A stretch of 35,201 nucleotides of DNA from assembly GCA_018901125.1 (NCBI GenBank), contig JAHIFE010000150.1, positions 1 through 35,201 on the forward strand, in the 5' to 3' direction. The stretch comes from Pseudomonadota bacterium. Lineage in GTDB: Bacteria > Desulfobacterota > Desulfobacteria > Desulfobacterales > RPRI01. The position numbers and the translations under genes are program-made. The number at the start of each line of letters is the position of its first letter. Positions within the stretch are counted from its first letter, which is position 1. Under the pieces are notes generated by a model. It was given only the letters and a program-made list of their open reading frames with translations. It was not told where the DNA came from and did no database searches. Positions 1-9,193 of the stretch are shown piece after piece.

Positions 1-2
1 AA

Positions 3-275
3 AAAGGATATAGTTCCAACTGGGAACTTTCAAGCCTGATGGCCGTCCAATTGCAAAAATATTTCATAGAAGAATGCAAAATAAAGCCCGACAGAATTAC
101 AGCCTATGGGTATGGAAGTCAGCAGTCAGTTGCTTCAAACGATACACCAGAATCCAGGCAGAAGAATAGAAGAATTGAAATAATACTCAACAGTAATTCG
201 CCTGTTAAAAGAGTATATTCCGAATCGCCATCGGGAAACTTTACTTATAAGAGATTTAACTTCAATGTTTATTGA
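3..275 (+). CDS. motB: MotB-type stator protein, C-terminal part (cut by window start)
   Basis: The reading frame is open from base 3, so the gene begins before the window and only the end of its OmpA-like peptidoglycan-binding domain is present. Visible are SNWELSS near the 5' edge, then the turn GYG followed by an ESRQKNRRIEIIL stretch, which is the usual end of the OmpA fold in MotB. In the flagellar motor this domain anchors the MotA/MotB ion channel to the cell wall. An in-frame ATG at 39 is internal and is not the true start. The stop at 273-275 overlaps the start of the next gene, which is a second MotB-like protein. MotA is expected just upstream but lies outside the window. Confidence 0.85.
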   Translation, partial: KGYSSNWELSSLMAVQLQKYFIEECKIKPDRITAYGYGSQQSVASNDTPESRQKNRRIEIILNSNSPVKRVYSESPSGNFTYKRFNFNVY

Positions 276-924
276 TACCAAAAGAAGCAGAATAGAAACT
301 GATGACGAGACAGTCCAAAATACTGACACATGGATGGTTACACTGTCAGATATTATCATGCTTATGATTACTTTTTTTGTGATGCTGCTTACAATGTCTA
401 CCATAAATCAGAAATCTCTTAAAGATGCTATTAATCATATTAAAAAATCAATCGGAGGCTCAGCATATCATGGCCTCAGAGGAAGTGAAACGCTTGGAAC
501 AATTAAAGCAGCACTTAAAAATATCGACAGGTCTATCGAAATAAAAGAAGATGAACGCGGTATTGTGCTGTCAATTCAAGAAGACATACTTTTTGATCCG
601 GGAAAATCTACAATCAAAAAAGAAAACTACCTGATTCTTGATGCTATTTCCGCTGTAATTGATTCATGTCCGAATGAAATTATGGTTATGGGTCACACCG
701 ATGATTTGCCTGTGCAAGACGGTGAATACGAGTCTAACTGGGAACTGTCAGCATATAGAGGGCTTTATGTGCTAGAGTATTTTGTAAAAAACAGGCGTCT
801 ACCCCCTGAGCGGTTTTATGTCGGCGGTTATGGTGCGTTTCGGCCATTATTTCCTAATAATAACTCAAAACACAGATCATTAAACAGGAGAGTAGAAATA
901 ATTTTTAAACATAAAGAGGTATAA
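265..924 (+). CDS. motB: Second MotB-like stator protein
   Basis: This complete 219-residue MotB-type protein has a short cytoplasmic N-terminus and one membrane segment at about residues 27-45. The segment contains SDIIMLMITFFVMLL, in which the Asp is the expected proton- or sodium-binding residue of MotB/PomB. A linker and an OmpA-like domain follow (about 90-215), with VMGHTDD, SNWELSAYR and LNRRVEIIF. The peptidoglycan-binding domain anchors the stator while the membrane Asp takes part in ion flow. Its start overlaps the preceding motB by 11 bases, which suggests translational coupling. It could pair with the same MotA as its neighbour or replace it under other conditions. Whether it uses H+ or Na+ cannot be told from the sequence. 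Confidence 0.9.
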   Translation: MFIDTKRSRIETDDETVQNTDTWMVTLSDIIMLMITFFVMLLTMSTINQKSLKDAINHIKKSIGGSAYHGLRGSETLGTIKAALKNIDRSIEIKEDERGIVLSIQEDILFDPGKSTIKKENYLILDAISAVIDSCPNEIMVMGHTDDLPVQDGEYESNWELSAYRGLYVLEYFVKNRRLPPERFYVGGYGAFRPLFPNNNSKHRSLNRRVEIIFKHKEV

Positions 925-926
925 TT

Positions 927-1445
927 ATGGCGGAAGAGACGAAAACCAACGAAGAAGAAAAGAAAGAAATAAACCCGAAAAAACCAATGATCAAGTGGGT
1001 GATTATAGGTTGTGCCGTTTTGGTAATCGGGATCGGCGGGTTTTTCGGTTGGACTATGTTTATGAAGAAAGGAGCAAATGAGGATAGTCATAAAGCAGAA
1101 GTTTCCGAAGCTGGTGAAAAACAAAATGCCGGAGAAGCCCGGAGTATTTATCCGCTTGAATCATTTATAGTCAACCTTATGGACAACTCAGGAACCGGGA
1201 AAAAATATCTTAAAATCACAATGGAGCTTGAAGTTGTTGGAGAAGCAGAAAAGAAAAAGGTGGAAAATTATAAAACTCAGCTTAAAGACACTATTTTAAT
1301 GCTGCTTTCCAGCCGGTCGTTTGAAGAAATCAATACCGTAGAGGGTAAAATGGATCTGAAGCAGACTCTTTTAGCCAGGATCAATCAGGCTCTGGGTGAA
1401 AACGTAGTTTCCAGAATATACTTCACAGAATTTGTTGTGCAATAG
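927..1445 (+). CDS. fliL: Flagellar basal body-associated protein FliL
   Basis: The product has 172 residues. It has a charged cytoplasmic N-terminus, one membrane segment at about 24-46 (KWVIIGCAVLVIGIGGFFGW) and a periplasmic FliL domain starting at YPLESFIVNL and ending VSRIYFTEFVVQ, the typical FliL C-terminus. FliL surrounds or supports the stator units and strengthens torque in many bacteria. It starts two bases after the second motB and is followed after eight bases by fliM. A second FliL-like protein is encoded at 11048-11857. Confidence 0.93.
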   Translation: MAEETKTNEEEKKEINPKKPMIKWVIIGCAVLVIGIGGFFGWTMFMKKGANEDSHKAEVSEAGEKQNAGEARSIYPLESFIVNLMDNSGTGKKYLKITMELEVVGEAEKKKVENYKTQLKDTILMLLSSRSFEEINTVEGKMDLKQTLLARINQALGENVVSRIYFTEFVVQ

Positions 1446-1453
1446 AAATAACA

Positions 1454-2431
1454 ATGGCGAATATATTATCACAAGAAGAAGTTGATTCCCTTTTAGGCGG
1501 GATAGACGAAGGAAGTGTTGAAACCGAAACCGATGTTTCCGAAATAGACGGGGATGTTGCTTTATATGATTTTGGCAAAAAAAGCAGCCCCGGCCATCTT
1601 CGGCTGCCTGCTTTGGGTATGGTAAATGAGCGGTTTATCAACCTTTTAAACGAAAGTCTTCCAGGTACTGTGGGGCTATCGGCGGATGTATGCATAGATG
1701 AGATCGATTCAATTAAGTTTGGTGATTTTTGCCGGTCACTCCCTGTGCCTACAAGCCTTAATATTTTCAAAATGGAACCGCTTAAGGGTTTTGCTCTTCT
1801 GGTTTTTGAAGGTTGGCTGGTTTTTGCTTTTGTGGATGCCATGTTCGGAGGAAAAGGTGTGAGCCATGTTAAACTGGAAGGCAGGGGCTTTACAGCCATT
1901 GAGAAAAAGATAGTAAGCCGTATTGTAGATGTAGTTCTGGTAGATTTGCAAAAGGCCTGGGCCGATATCAAAGATCTGAAGATGATTTGCACCCGTTCGG
2001 AAATGGATCCTCAATTTGCCGGGATCGCTAAACCTACAGACATGATCATTGCTACAAGGTTTGCTATAAATATAGGCAATTTTACCGGAGGAATGACAAT
2101 ATGTCTACCCTATGATGTTATCGAACCAATCGGGGAAAAACTTAAAGCCAACTTTCGGAGTGAAAGTTTTGAGCCGGATAAAACATGGCGGAAATATATA
2201 GAAAATAAAGTACGGGAATTAAATATTAACTTAACATGTACGCTGGGCAAAATCAAAATAACAGGTCGTGAATTTCTGGAGATGAAAGCAAATGATGTAT
2301 TGCTTACGAATCAAAAAGTTGATGATCCGGTTGTTGTCAGTGTGGGAAACACTCCCAAGCTTGAAGGGTATATTGGATCAATGAACAATAAGAAAGCAAT
2401 AAGGGTATCAGAAATAAAATATTCGGAGTGA
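1454..2431 (+). CDS. fliM: Flagellar motor switch protein FliM
   Basis: The product has 325 residues, normal for FliM. The N-terminus ILSQEEVDSLLGGI is the conserved motif that binds phosphorylated CheY. It is followed by a CheC-like middle domain (about 45-235) and a C-terminal SpoA domain (about 245-320) that packs with FliN in the C-ring. It sits between fliL and fliN with short gaps (8 and 3 bases), as in most flagellar operons. Confidence 0.96.
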   Translation: MANILSQEEVDSLLGGIDEGSVETETDVSEIDGDVALYDFGKKSSPGHLRLPALGMVNERFINLLNESLPGTVGLSADVCIDEIDSIKFGDFCRSLPVPTSLNIFKMEPLKGFALLVFEGWLVFAFVDAMFGGKGVSHVKLEGRGFTAIEKKIVSRIVDVVLVDLQKAWADIKDLKMICTRSEMDPQFAGIAKPTDMIIATRFAINIGNFTGGMTICLPYDVIEPIGEKLKANFRSESFEPDKTWRKYIENKVRELNINLTCTLGKIKITGREFLEMKANDVLLTNQKVDDPVVVSVGNTPKLEGYIGSMNNKKAIRVSEIKYSE

Positions 2432-2434
2432 AAA

Positions 2435-2770
2435 ATGGATGAATCAATTGAAAGTAATGAATTAGATAAGCTGGGCTCAAAGGATATGGAAGCCCCTGAG
2501 TTAAATCAAGGATATGATATCGATCTTATCCTCGATATCCCGATAGAGATGCGGGTAGAATTGGGACAGACAAAGATGCTCATAAAAGATCTTCTCCAGC
2601 TTGGCCAGGGTTCGGTTGTCGAGTTGAATAAGCAGATCGGCGATCCCATTGATATTTACATAAGCGACAAGTTGATAGCAAGGGGTGAAGTTGTAGTAGT
2701 GGAAGATAAATTCGGTATACGATTGACAAATATTATAAGTCCGACAGAACGTATCAAATCTTTAGGTTAA
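2435..2770 (+). CDS. fliN: Flagellar motor switch protein FliN
   Basis: This short (111-residue) protein consists of an acidic N-terminal tail and a single SpoA domain (about 33-108). The domain contains LDIPIEMRVELG, GSVVELNKQIGDPIDIYI and GEVVVVEDKFGIRLT, all typical of FliN. It forms the lower C-ring with FliM and also interacts with the export ATPase complex. It follows fliM after three bases. Length and motifs are ordinary. Confidence 0.96.
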   Translation: MDESIESNELDKLGSKDMEAPELNQGYDIDLILDIPIEMRVELGQTKMLIKDLLQLGQGSVVELNKQIGDPIDIYISDKLIARGEVVVVEDKFGIRLTNIISPTERIKSLG

Positions 2771-2781
2771 GGGATTTAGCC

Positions 2782-3075
2782 ATGAATGGGGCATTTGAGG
2801 TCAATTTGTTAAGTACGGGTTTAAAGACGGCTGCTATGCTCTTAATCGTACTGGCTGTTTTAATCTGCGTTCTTTATATTATGAAAAGGTTTTTATTTTT
2901 TCAAAAAAAGTCAGGTGAGGAACAACTCATTAAAGTTGTTTCATCTATGCATCTGTCGCCTAAAGAGAGAATTCAGGTTGTTGAAATATCGGGTGAAAGA
3001 ATCGTGATTGGAATTACACCAGGCTCTATAAATTTTTTAGCAAGGCTAAGTGATGGCAATGAGCGGAATGAATAA
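2782..3075 (+). CDS. fliO: Flagellar export apparatus protein FliO
   Basis: The product has 97 residues, with one membrane segment at about residues 12-32 followed by a basic patch and a small cytoplasmic domain (EEQLIKVVSSMHLSPKERIQVVEI) typical of FliO/FliZ. FliO helps assemble the FliP-FliQ-FliR export gate. Sequence conservation in this family is low, so the call rests on topology, length and position directly before fliP. The end overlaps the fliP start. Confidence 0.88.
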   Translation: MNGAFEVNLLSTGLKTAAMLLIVLAVLICVLYIMKRFLFFQKKSGEEQLIKVVSSMHLSPKERIQVVEISGERIVIGITPGSINFLARLSDGNERNE

Positions 3076-3874
3076 ACCTATAATTTTTATAACTCTGATG
3101 CAATCAAAGGCTAAAATTGCAAAATTTATTTTATTTTCGTTGGCCATTTCAGCCGCGCTGTTTTTGTTTGCAGCAAACTGCGCAACCGCAGCCGATATTG
3201 CTTTTCCTTCTTTGCGCATAGGTGTGGAGTCCGGAGAAAGTCCGGAACAAGTATCCGTATTGCTTCAAATACTTTTTTTATTGACTATTCTTAGTCTTGC
3301 GCCGGCCATTCTTATAATGATGACGCCATTTACCAGGCTGGCTATCGTTTTTTCCTTTTTAAGACAGGCACTCGGAACCCAGCAGACCCCATCTAATCAG
3401 ATTATCGCGGGTCTGTCGCTGTTTTTAACTTTTTTTATTATGATGCCCCAATGGCAGGAGATCAACAACAATGCGCTGCAACCGTATATGGAAAAAAAGA
3501 TTTCGCAGGAAACCGCTCTTAAAGAGGCTATGATTCCCATTCGTAAATTTATGTTCAGACAGACACGTGAAAAGGATTTAGCCATATTTGTAAAAATGTC
3601 TAAAGCCGAAAAGCCAAATTCACCTGAAGATATTTCAATGACTACTCTTATACCTGCGTTTGTTATAAGCGAGCTTAAAACCGCTTTTATTATCGGCTTT
3701 GTTCTGTTTGTTCCTTTTTTGATTATCGACATGGTTGTGGCGAGCGTTTTGCTGAGTATGGGTATGATGATGCTTCCGCCGATTCTGATATCACTTCCGT
3801 TTAAACTTATGCTTTTCGTTCTGGTTGATGGCTGGAATCTGATTGTTGGTTCCATGGTTAAAAGTTTTGTATAA
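3053..3874 (+). CDS. fliP: Flagellar export gate protein FliP
   Basis: This protein of about 273 residues has an N-terminal cleavable signal or first membrane segment (FILFSLAISAALFLFAA). The FliP hallmark MTPFTRLAIVFSFLRQALGT follows, and then NQIIAGLSLFLTFFIMMP. Two further hydrophobic segments near the C-terminus include IIDMVVASVLLSMGMMMLPP. FliP forms the export gate with FliQ and FliR. The start is uncertain: GTG at 3050 and ATG at 3053, 3059 and 3068 are in frame and overlap fliO; I chose 3053, which lies about eight bases after an AAGG. Confidence 0.95.
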   Translation: MAMSGMNKPIIFITLMQSKAKIAKFILFSLAISAALFLFAANCATAADIAFPSLRIGVESGESPEQVSVLLQILFLLTILSLAPAILIMMTPFTRLAIVFSFLRQALGTQQTPSNQIIAGLSLFLTFFIMMPQWQEINNNALQPYMEKKISQETALKEAMIPIRKFMFRQTREKDLAIFVKMSKAEKPNSPEDISMTTLIPAFVISELKTAFIIGFVLFVPFLIIDMVVASVLLSMGMMMLPPILISLPFKLMLFVLVDGWNLIVGSMVKSFV

Positions 3875-3888
3875 GGAGATAAATGTAA

Positions 3889-4158
3889 ATGTCACCTGAA
3901 TTTGTAGTAAATCTTGCCCAGGAAGCAATTAAAACAACGATATTGGTTTCCATGCCGATCTTGCTTATTGCGCTGGTGATTGGTCTTATAATCAGTATTT
4001 TTCAGGCCGTAACTCAGATAAATGAGATGACACTTACCTTCGTACCTAAAATACTTGCTATATTTCTTGGACTGATTGTTTTCGGGAGCTGGATGCTGGA
4101 GCATATAACAACTTTTACAATAAACACGATTGAACAAATACCGAATTACATAAGGTAA
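3889..4158 (+). CDS. fliQ: Flagellar export gate protein FliQ
   Basis: The product has 89 residues and two membrane hairpin helices (about 15-38 and 52-75). The characteristic FliQ stretch FQAVTQINEMTLTFVPKI lies between them. It is part of the FliP5-FliQ4-FliR1 export gate. The gene is preceded by a good Shine-Dalgarno sequence (AAGGAG) and followed after eight bases by fliR. Confidence 0.96.
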   Translation: MSPEFVVNLAQEAIKTTILVSMPILLIALVIGLIISIFQAVTQINEMTLTFVPKILAIFLGLIVFGSWMLEHITTFTINTIEQIPNYIR

Positions 4159-4166
4159 TAATACAT

Positions 4167-4949
4167 ATGGATCTGCTTCATATACAGCATAATGAGATCA
4201 AGATATTTCTTTTTATACTCACAAGAATAGGGGTTATTTTATTTCTTATGCCTTTCTTTAATTCCAGAGTTATACCGGTTCTGGCAAAAGCGGGATTGAC
4301 GATTATATTGGCGATGGTCCTTTTTCCTGTAAGCGGTCCATATACAGGAGTATATCCGGAAAGCACAGTGGGAATTTTGGGCCTGATAATTGGTGAATTA
4401 ATTATCGGCATGATTTTGGGATTACTTGTCCTGTTCTTTTTTGAGGGTATCCGCATTATGGGTCAACTGGCTGGAATGGAAATAGGGTTTTCGATAGCAA
4501 ATGTGCTGGATCCACAAAGCGGAGCGCAGACCTCCATTCTTTCAAATATTGCTTATTTAATGGCCATAGTACTTTTTCTTATTCTGAATGGACACCATAT
4601 AATATTAAATGCAATCAGAGAAAGCTTTGCTATTTTACAGCCTGGCTCGGTACACCTGAATAAAAAGGTCTTCCAGGAGGTGTTGCACAGATCCGGAGAA
4701 ATGTTTGTTATATCCGTTCAGATAGGCGCACCTGTAATCGCAGCCATTTTATTCATTCAGCTTGCCTTCGGACTTATTACAAGGCTTTTACCTCAGATGA
4801 ATGTCATGGTTGTTGCATTTCCTGTACAGATAGTAACCGGACTGATTTTTTTTGGTATATCATTATGGGTAATGCTGCACTCTATAGAAAAATATCTGGG
4901 GAATATGGACAAACTGCTAATAAATATGATGTTACATATTAGAGGATAA
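4167..4949 (+). CDS. fliR: Flagellar export gate protein FliR
   Basis: The product has 260 residues and is highly hydrophobic with about six membrane segments. It contains GMEIGFSIANVLDPQSGAQTSILS, the usual FliR/SpaR signature region, and a C-terminal LLPQMNVMVVAFPVQI segment. FliR closes the export gate ring and contacts FlhB. The order fliQ-fliR-flhB is the standard arrangement, and flhB begins three bases later. Confidence 0.95.
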   Translation: MDLLHIQHNEIKIFLFILTRIGVILFLMPFFNSRVIPVLAKAGLTIILAMVLFPVSGPYTGVYPESTVGILGLIIGELIIGMILGLLVLFFFEGIRIMGQLAGMEIGFSIANVLDPQSGAQTSILSNIAYLMAIVLFLILNGHHIILNAIRESFAILQPGSVHLNKKVFQEVLHRSGEMFVISVQIGAPVIAAILFIQLAFGLITRLLPQMNVMVVAFPVQIVTGLIFFGISLWVMLHSIEKYLGNMDKLLINMMLHIRG

Positions 4950-4952
4950 ACC

Positions 4953-6023
4953 ATGGCTGAAGAGTCAAGCGGTGAAAAAACCGAGAAACCAACTCCAAAA
5001 AAGAGAGAAGAAACACGGAAAAAAGGCGAGGTAGCTAAAAGTAAAGAGCTTTCTTCCGTTGCCGTTCTTTTTTCCGGCCTTTTTGCTATGGGAATATACG
5101 GCACATTTATGCTTTCAAAGATTCAGGAATTAATGAAAAGCCTGTTTTCCAATCCAACCATAAACGATTTGAGTATTCATGGCATTATGGAATTTTCACA
5201 AAACCTTATTATTTCTTTTGTTGTGATTTTGTCTCCTCTTTTGGCTGCTGTTTTTATCGGGGCTATCTTATCCAATGTGATGCAGGTTGGTTTTATGGTG
5301 TCAGGAGAACTGATTAAACCCAAGTTTTCAAAATTAAATCCATTCAAAGGGTTAAAAAGATTGGTTTCCATGCAATCAGTAATGGAGCTGCTTAAATCTA
5401 TATTGAAGCTTCTGATTGTTGGGGTAACAGCATATTTAACCATAAATCATGAAATGGATAATGTTTCAATGCTTGGAGAGCTGGAACTCGGGTCTATTTT
5501 TTACTATATATCTGCAACTTTTTTTAAGATCTTATTAAGATGCTCTACTGCTATGATATTACTTGCTGCAATTGATTATGCATTCCAGAGATGGGAATTC
5601 GAGAAACGAATAAAAATGAGCAAGCAGGAAATTAAAGATGAGTACAAAAAAACCGAGGGTGATCCGCAGGTCAAATCAAGAATACGTGGCATTCAGATGG
5701 AAATGGCAAGAAAAAGGATGATGCAGGCCGTTCCTGATGCAGACGTGGTTGTAACAAACCCGACACATTTTGCTGTTGCTATAAAGTATGACAGCCTCAA
5801 CATGAATGCTCCTAAAGTCTTAGCAAAGGGTGCAGGTGAAATTGCCGGTAAGATCAAAAGCCTTGCTGCAAAACATAATATTCCGGTGGTAGAAAACAAG
5901 GAACTTGCCCGTAATCTGTATAAACTTGTGGAAATCGGCAAGGAAATCCCGGCGGATCTTTATCAGGCGGTCGCTGAAGTTCTGGCGTATATCTACAAAT
6001 TAAAAGGCAAGTTTAGTCATTAA
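4953..6023 (+). CDS. flhB: Flagellar export substrate-switch protein FlhB
   Basis: The product has 356 residues. The N-terminus GEKTEKPTPKKREETRKKG is the FlhB signature, followed by four membrane segments (about 30-210) and a cytoplasmic domain. The NPTH autocleavage motif lies at about residues 269-272. Cleavage between N and P switches export from rod/hook to filament substrates. A separate gene at 13809-14087 encodes only an FlhB-like C-terminal domain that lacks this motif. Confidence 0.97.
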   Translation: MAEESSGEKTEKPTPKKREETRKKGEVAKSKELSSVAVLFSGLFAMGIYGTFMLSKIQELMKSLFSNPTINDLSIHGIMEFSQNLIISFVVILSPLLAAVFIGAILSNVMQVGFMVSGELIKPKFSKLNPFKGLKRLVSMQSVMELLKSILKLLIVGVTAYLTINHEMDNVSMLGELELGSIFYYISATFFKILLRCSTAMILLAAIDYAFQRWEFEKRIKMSKQEIKDEYKKTEGDPQVKSRIRGIQMEMARKRMMQAVPDADVVVTNPTHFAVAIKYDSLNMNAPKVLAKGAGEIAGKIKSLAAKHNIPVVENKELARNLYKLVEIGKEIPADLYQAVAEVLAYIYKLKGKFSH

Positions 6024-6060
6024 TGCGTAATTAAAAGTTAAGCTGGCGGAGTAAATAAGA

Positions 6061-8151
6061 ATGGAAGAAGCTATAAGAATAAAAGCGGGTATGGCGTCAA
6101 GCAGCGAAATATTATCGGCTGTAGGCGTAATAGCAGTTCTCCTTGTAATGATTATCCCAGTTCCTTCGATGCTTCTTGATTTTCTTCTGGCTATAAATAT
6201 TACACTCTCTGTTACTATACTGCTTATTTCCATGTTTACTCTGACGCCTCTGGATTTTTCAATTTTCCCGACGTTGCTGCTGCTTACAACTCTTTTCAGG
6301 CTGTCTTTAAATGTGGCTTCGACCCGTTTGATACTTCTGCACGGAAATGAAAGTGCATCTGCTGCCGGAAAAGTTATTATGTCGTTTGGAAACTTTGTGG
6401 TCGGCGGTAATTATGTAGTCGGCGTGATTGTTTTTGTAATACTTGTCTTAGTTAACTTTATTGTAATTACCAAAGGTGCATCTAGAATCGCAGAAGTTGC
6501 AGCAAGGTTTACGCTTGATGCAATGCCTGGTAAACAGATGAGCATAGACGCCGATCTTAATGCCGGAATGATAGATGAAAAAGAGGCAAGAAAACGCAGA
6601 ACTATTATCGGAAGAGAAGCTGAATTTCACGGAGCGATGGACGGCGCGGTAAAATTTGTAAGAGGTGATGCTATTGCCGGTGTCATTATAACATTGATCA
6701 ATATATTGGCCGGATTTGTTATAGGTGTATTTCAAAAACAAATGCCCATAATGGATGCCGCTCAAAATTATACCCTATTGACGGTTGGTGATGGTCTTGT
6801 GTCGCAAATTCCGGCACTTCTTATATCTACCGCAGCCGGTATAGTACTCAGCAGATCCGGATCAACCGATACTATGGGCAAGGAGTTTGGAAAGCAGTTT
6901 TTAGGTTATCACAAGGCCATTTATCTGTCTTCCATTACAATATTTTTGTTTGGGCTTATTCCGGGATTGCCGCATTTTTCTTTTATAATACTTTCTCTTC
7001 TTATAGGAGGCTCCGTATATTTTCTGAGGCGAAAAGAAAATGTATCCCGTAACGAAAAAGAAATGGAAAGCAAAAATAAAGAAATTGATGCCGGTCCGGA
7101 AGTAGTCGAGCATCTGCTGCTTGTTGATATTTTGGAGCTGGAGGTAGGATACGGTCTTATTGCACTTGTAGATAAAGAGCAGGGTGGTGAGTTTCTTGAT
7201 AAGGTTCGTTCTATTCGTCGTCAGTTTGCCATTGAGTTGGGAATTGTGATACCACCTATCCACATTAGAGATAACCTTCAGCTGAAATCATCTGAATACC
7301 GCTTTCTTCTTAAAGGAGTGAGAATTGCGGGTTCCGATTTAATGGTAAACCACTTTCTTGCTATGGATCCTGGTGATGCGACAAGAAAAATTGAAGGGAT
7401 CAATACTTTTGAGCCATCCTTTAACCTGCCCGCTGTCTGGATTCCAAAAACAAAGAAAGAAGAAGCAAGCATTGCAGGTTATACTGTTGTAGATAATGTC
7501 ACTATAATGGCGACTCACTTGACTGAAGTGCTCAGAAAGCATGCCTGGGAGCTTTTGGGACGCCAGGAAGTGCAAAATCTTTTGAACAATTTGGGCAAAT
7601 CATATCCTAAGGTTGTTGAGGAGCTGGTGCCAAATATGCTTTCGCTAGGTGGTGTCCAGAAAGTCTTGCAAAATCTGCTAAAAGAACAGGTGGGCATAAA
7701 AGATATGCTGACAATCGTCGAAACGCTGGCAGACTATGCACCTTTATCAAAAGATCCTGAACTTCTGACAGAATATGTCCGTCATAAATTGGCACGTTCT
7801 ATTATCGGACCCTACCTTGATGAGAATGGATGTTTGAATCTTATAACCATGTCTCCCGATATTGAAAATATACTTCTAAAAAATATCCAAAAAACAGAAC
7901 ACGGCTCATATCTTGCATTAGATCCTAATACTGCTGACAAGCTTTTGGATTCGATTAAAGAAGAGTCGGAAAAAGCGATGATACATTATATGCAGCCGAT
8001 TCTTTTGACAAGCCCGGGATTGCGAAGACATCTTAAAAAAATGGTGGAATATTTTGTTCCAACATTGAAGGTTTTGTCACATAGCGAACTATTAAGTGAT
8101 ATCAAATTTACTTCAATAGGAGAGGTTAGAATAAACAGTGCAAATTCATAA
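6061..8151 (+). CDS. flhA: Flagellar export gate protein FlhA
   Basis: The product has 696 residues, normal length. Its N-terminal half contains about eight membrane segments with the FHIPEP-family region PTLLLLTTLFRLSLNVASTRLIL and the cytoplasmic loop AARFTLDAMPGKQMSIDADLNAG. The C-terminal half (about 345-696) is the soluble domain that forms a nonameric ring and docks chaperone-substrate complexes. It ends with a 14-base overlap with flhF. Confidence 0.97.
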   Translation: MEEAIRIKAGMASSSEILSAVGVIAVLLVMIIPVPSMLLDFLLAINITLSVTILLISMFTLTPLDFSIFPTLLLLTTLFRLSLNVASTRLILLHGNESASAAGKVIMSFGNFVVGGNYVVGVIVFVILVLVNFIVITKGASRIAEVAARFTLDAMPGKQMSIDADLNAGMIDEKEARKRRTIIGREAEFHGAMDGAVKFVRGDAIAGVIITLINILAGFVIGVFQKQMPIMDAAQNYTLLTVGDGLVSQIPALLISTAAGIVLSRSGSTDTMGKEFGKQFLGYHKAIYLSSITIFLFGLIPGLPHFSFIILSLLIGGSVYFLRRKENVSRNEKEMESKNKEIDAGPEVVEHLLLVDILELEVGYGLIALVDKEQGGEFLDKVRSIRRQFAIELGIVIPPIHIRDNLQLKSSEYRFLLKGVRIAGSDLMVNHFLAMDPGDATRKIEGINTFEPSFNLPAVWIPKTKKEEASIAGYTVVDNVTIMATHLTEVLRKHAWELLGRQEVQNLLNNLGKSYPKVVEELVPNMLSLGGVQKVLQNLLKEQVGIKDMLTIVETLADYAPLSKDPELLTEYVRHKLARSIIGPYLDENGCLNLITMSPDIENILLKNIQKTEHGSYLALDPNTADKLLDSIKEESEKAMIHYMQPILLTSPGLRRHLKKMVEYFVPTLKVLSHSELLSDIKFTSIGEVRINSANS

Positions 8152-9193
8152 GTATAAAGCGAAGTCAATAAGCGATGCTATATCAATGGTTAAGAACGAA
8201 CTTGGCCAGGATGCTATGATTTTATCTTCCAGAAAGATTAACGGAAATGCAAGTAATCATGCTTTTGAAATAGCTGCAATAGCCTCTAACGCAGATACTC
8301 TTAATACTTCTTCAGGACATTACGAAGAGGTTAAAACCGAGCTGACGAACATCAGGGAAATGATATACATTTTGAATAATTCCGGTAGTTTTGTCGATAA
8401 ATTAATGGTGAATCCTGAAACATTATTAATTTATGCAAAACTTCTCAGAAACGGTATTAATGACTATTATGCAAGAATGCTTCTCGAAAAAGGTGGAGCC
8501 TTCGAAAACAGCATGCCAGATAATTTAAAAGCAATTAAAACACAAACTCTTAAGGCTTTAATGGAAAAAATCGGGATACATAAGCCATTCGAAGTCACAG
8601 CCGGTAAACAAACTATTGCTGCTATGGTTGGCACTACCGGTGTGGGAAAAACAACTACTATTGCAAAGCTTGCTGCTCAGCTTACGCTAAAGAGCAAAAT
8701 AAAAGTCGGGTTAATATCTATAGACAGTTATAGAATCGGAGCAATGGAGCAGCTTAAGACTTATGCAAATATTTTGGGGATTCCTTGTATTCCTGCATTC
8801 AACAGAAAAGATCTGATAGCGGCAATAGGAAAACTAAAACAGATGGATGCAATTATAATTGATACAGCCGGACAGAGTCAATACGATGAAAAAAGGATTG
8901 AAGAGCTGAAGAATATAATGACGGATGATTTGGAAATACAATCTCATTTGCTTCTCAATGTATCAACTGCGGAAGAGGAAATGAATAAAATTGCAATTAA
9001 TTTCAGCCATCTTAAATTTGTCAGCTATATTTTTACGAAGCTGGACGAATCCGAAAAGTATGGATCTATTATAAACCAATTAATGAAAAAACAGTTTCCA
9101 ATATCATATCTGACCACAGGACAGAATGTCCCGGATGATATTGAACAAGCGTCAAAAAACAGAATAGCAAAGCTATTGTTTAATAAGAACTGA
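8138..9193 (+). CDS. flhF: SRP-type GTPase FlhF, flagellar placement
   Basis: The product has 351 residues. The N-terminus QIHKYKAKSISDAISMVKNELGQDAMILSSRK is typical of FlhF. The G domain carries the P-loop GTTGVGKTTT at about residues 165-174 and DTAGQSQYDEKRIEEL further on. FlhF recruits the first basal-body parts to the cell pole in polar flagellates. The start is GTG at 8138, inside the end of flhA; this start gives the conserved N-terminus. Confidence 0.95.
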   Translation: MQIHKYKAKSISDAISMVKNELGQDAMILSSRKINGNASNHAFEIAAIASNADTLNTSSGHYEEVKTELTNIREMIYILNNSGSFVDKLMVNPETLLIYAKLLRNGINDYYARMLLEKGGAFENSMPDNLKAIKTQTLKALMEKIGIHKPFEVTAGKQTIAAMVGTTGVGKTTTIAKLAAQLTLKSKIKVGLISIDSYRIGAMEQLKTYANILGIPCIPAFNRKDLIAAIGKLKQMDAIIIDTAGQSQYDEKRIEELKNIMTDDLEIQSHLLLNVSTAEEEMNKIAINFSHLKFVSYIFTKLDESEKYGSIINQLMKKQFPISYLTTGQNVPDDIEQASKNRIAKLLFNKN

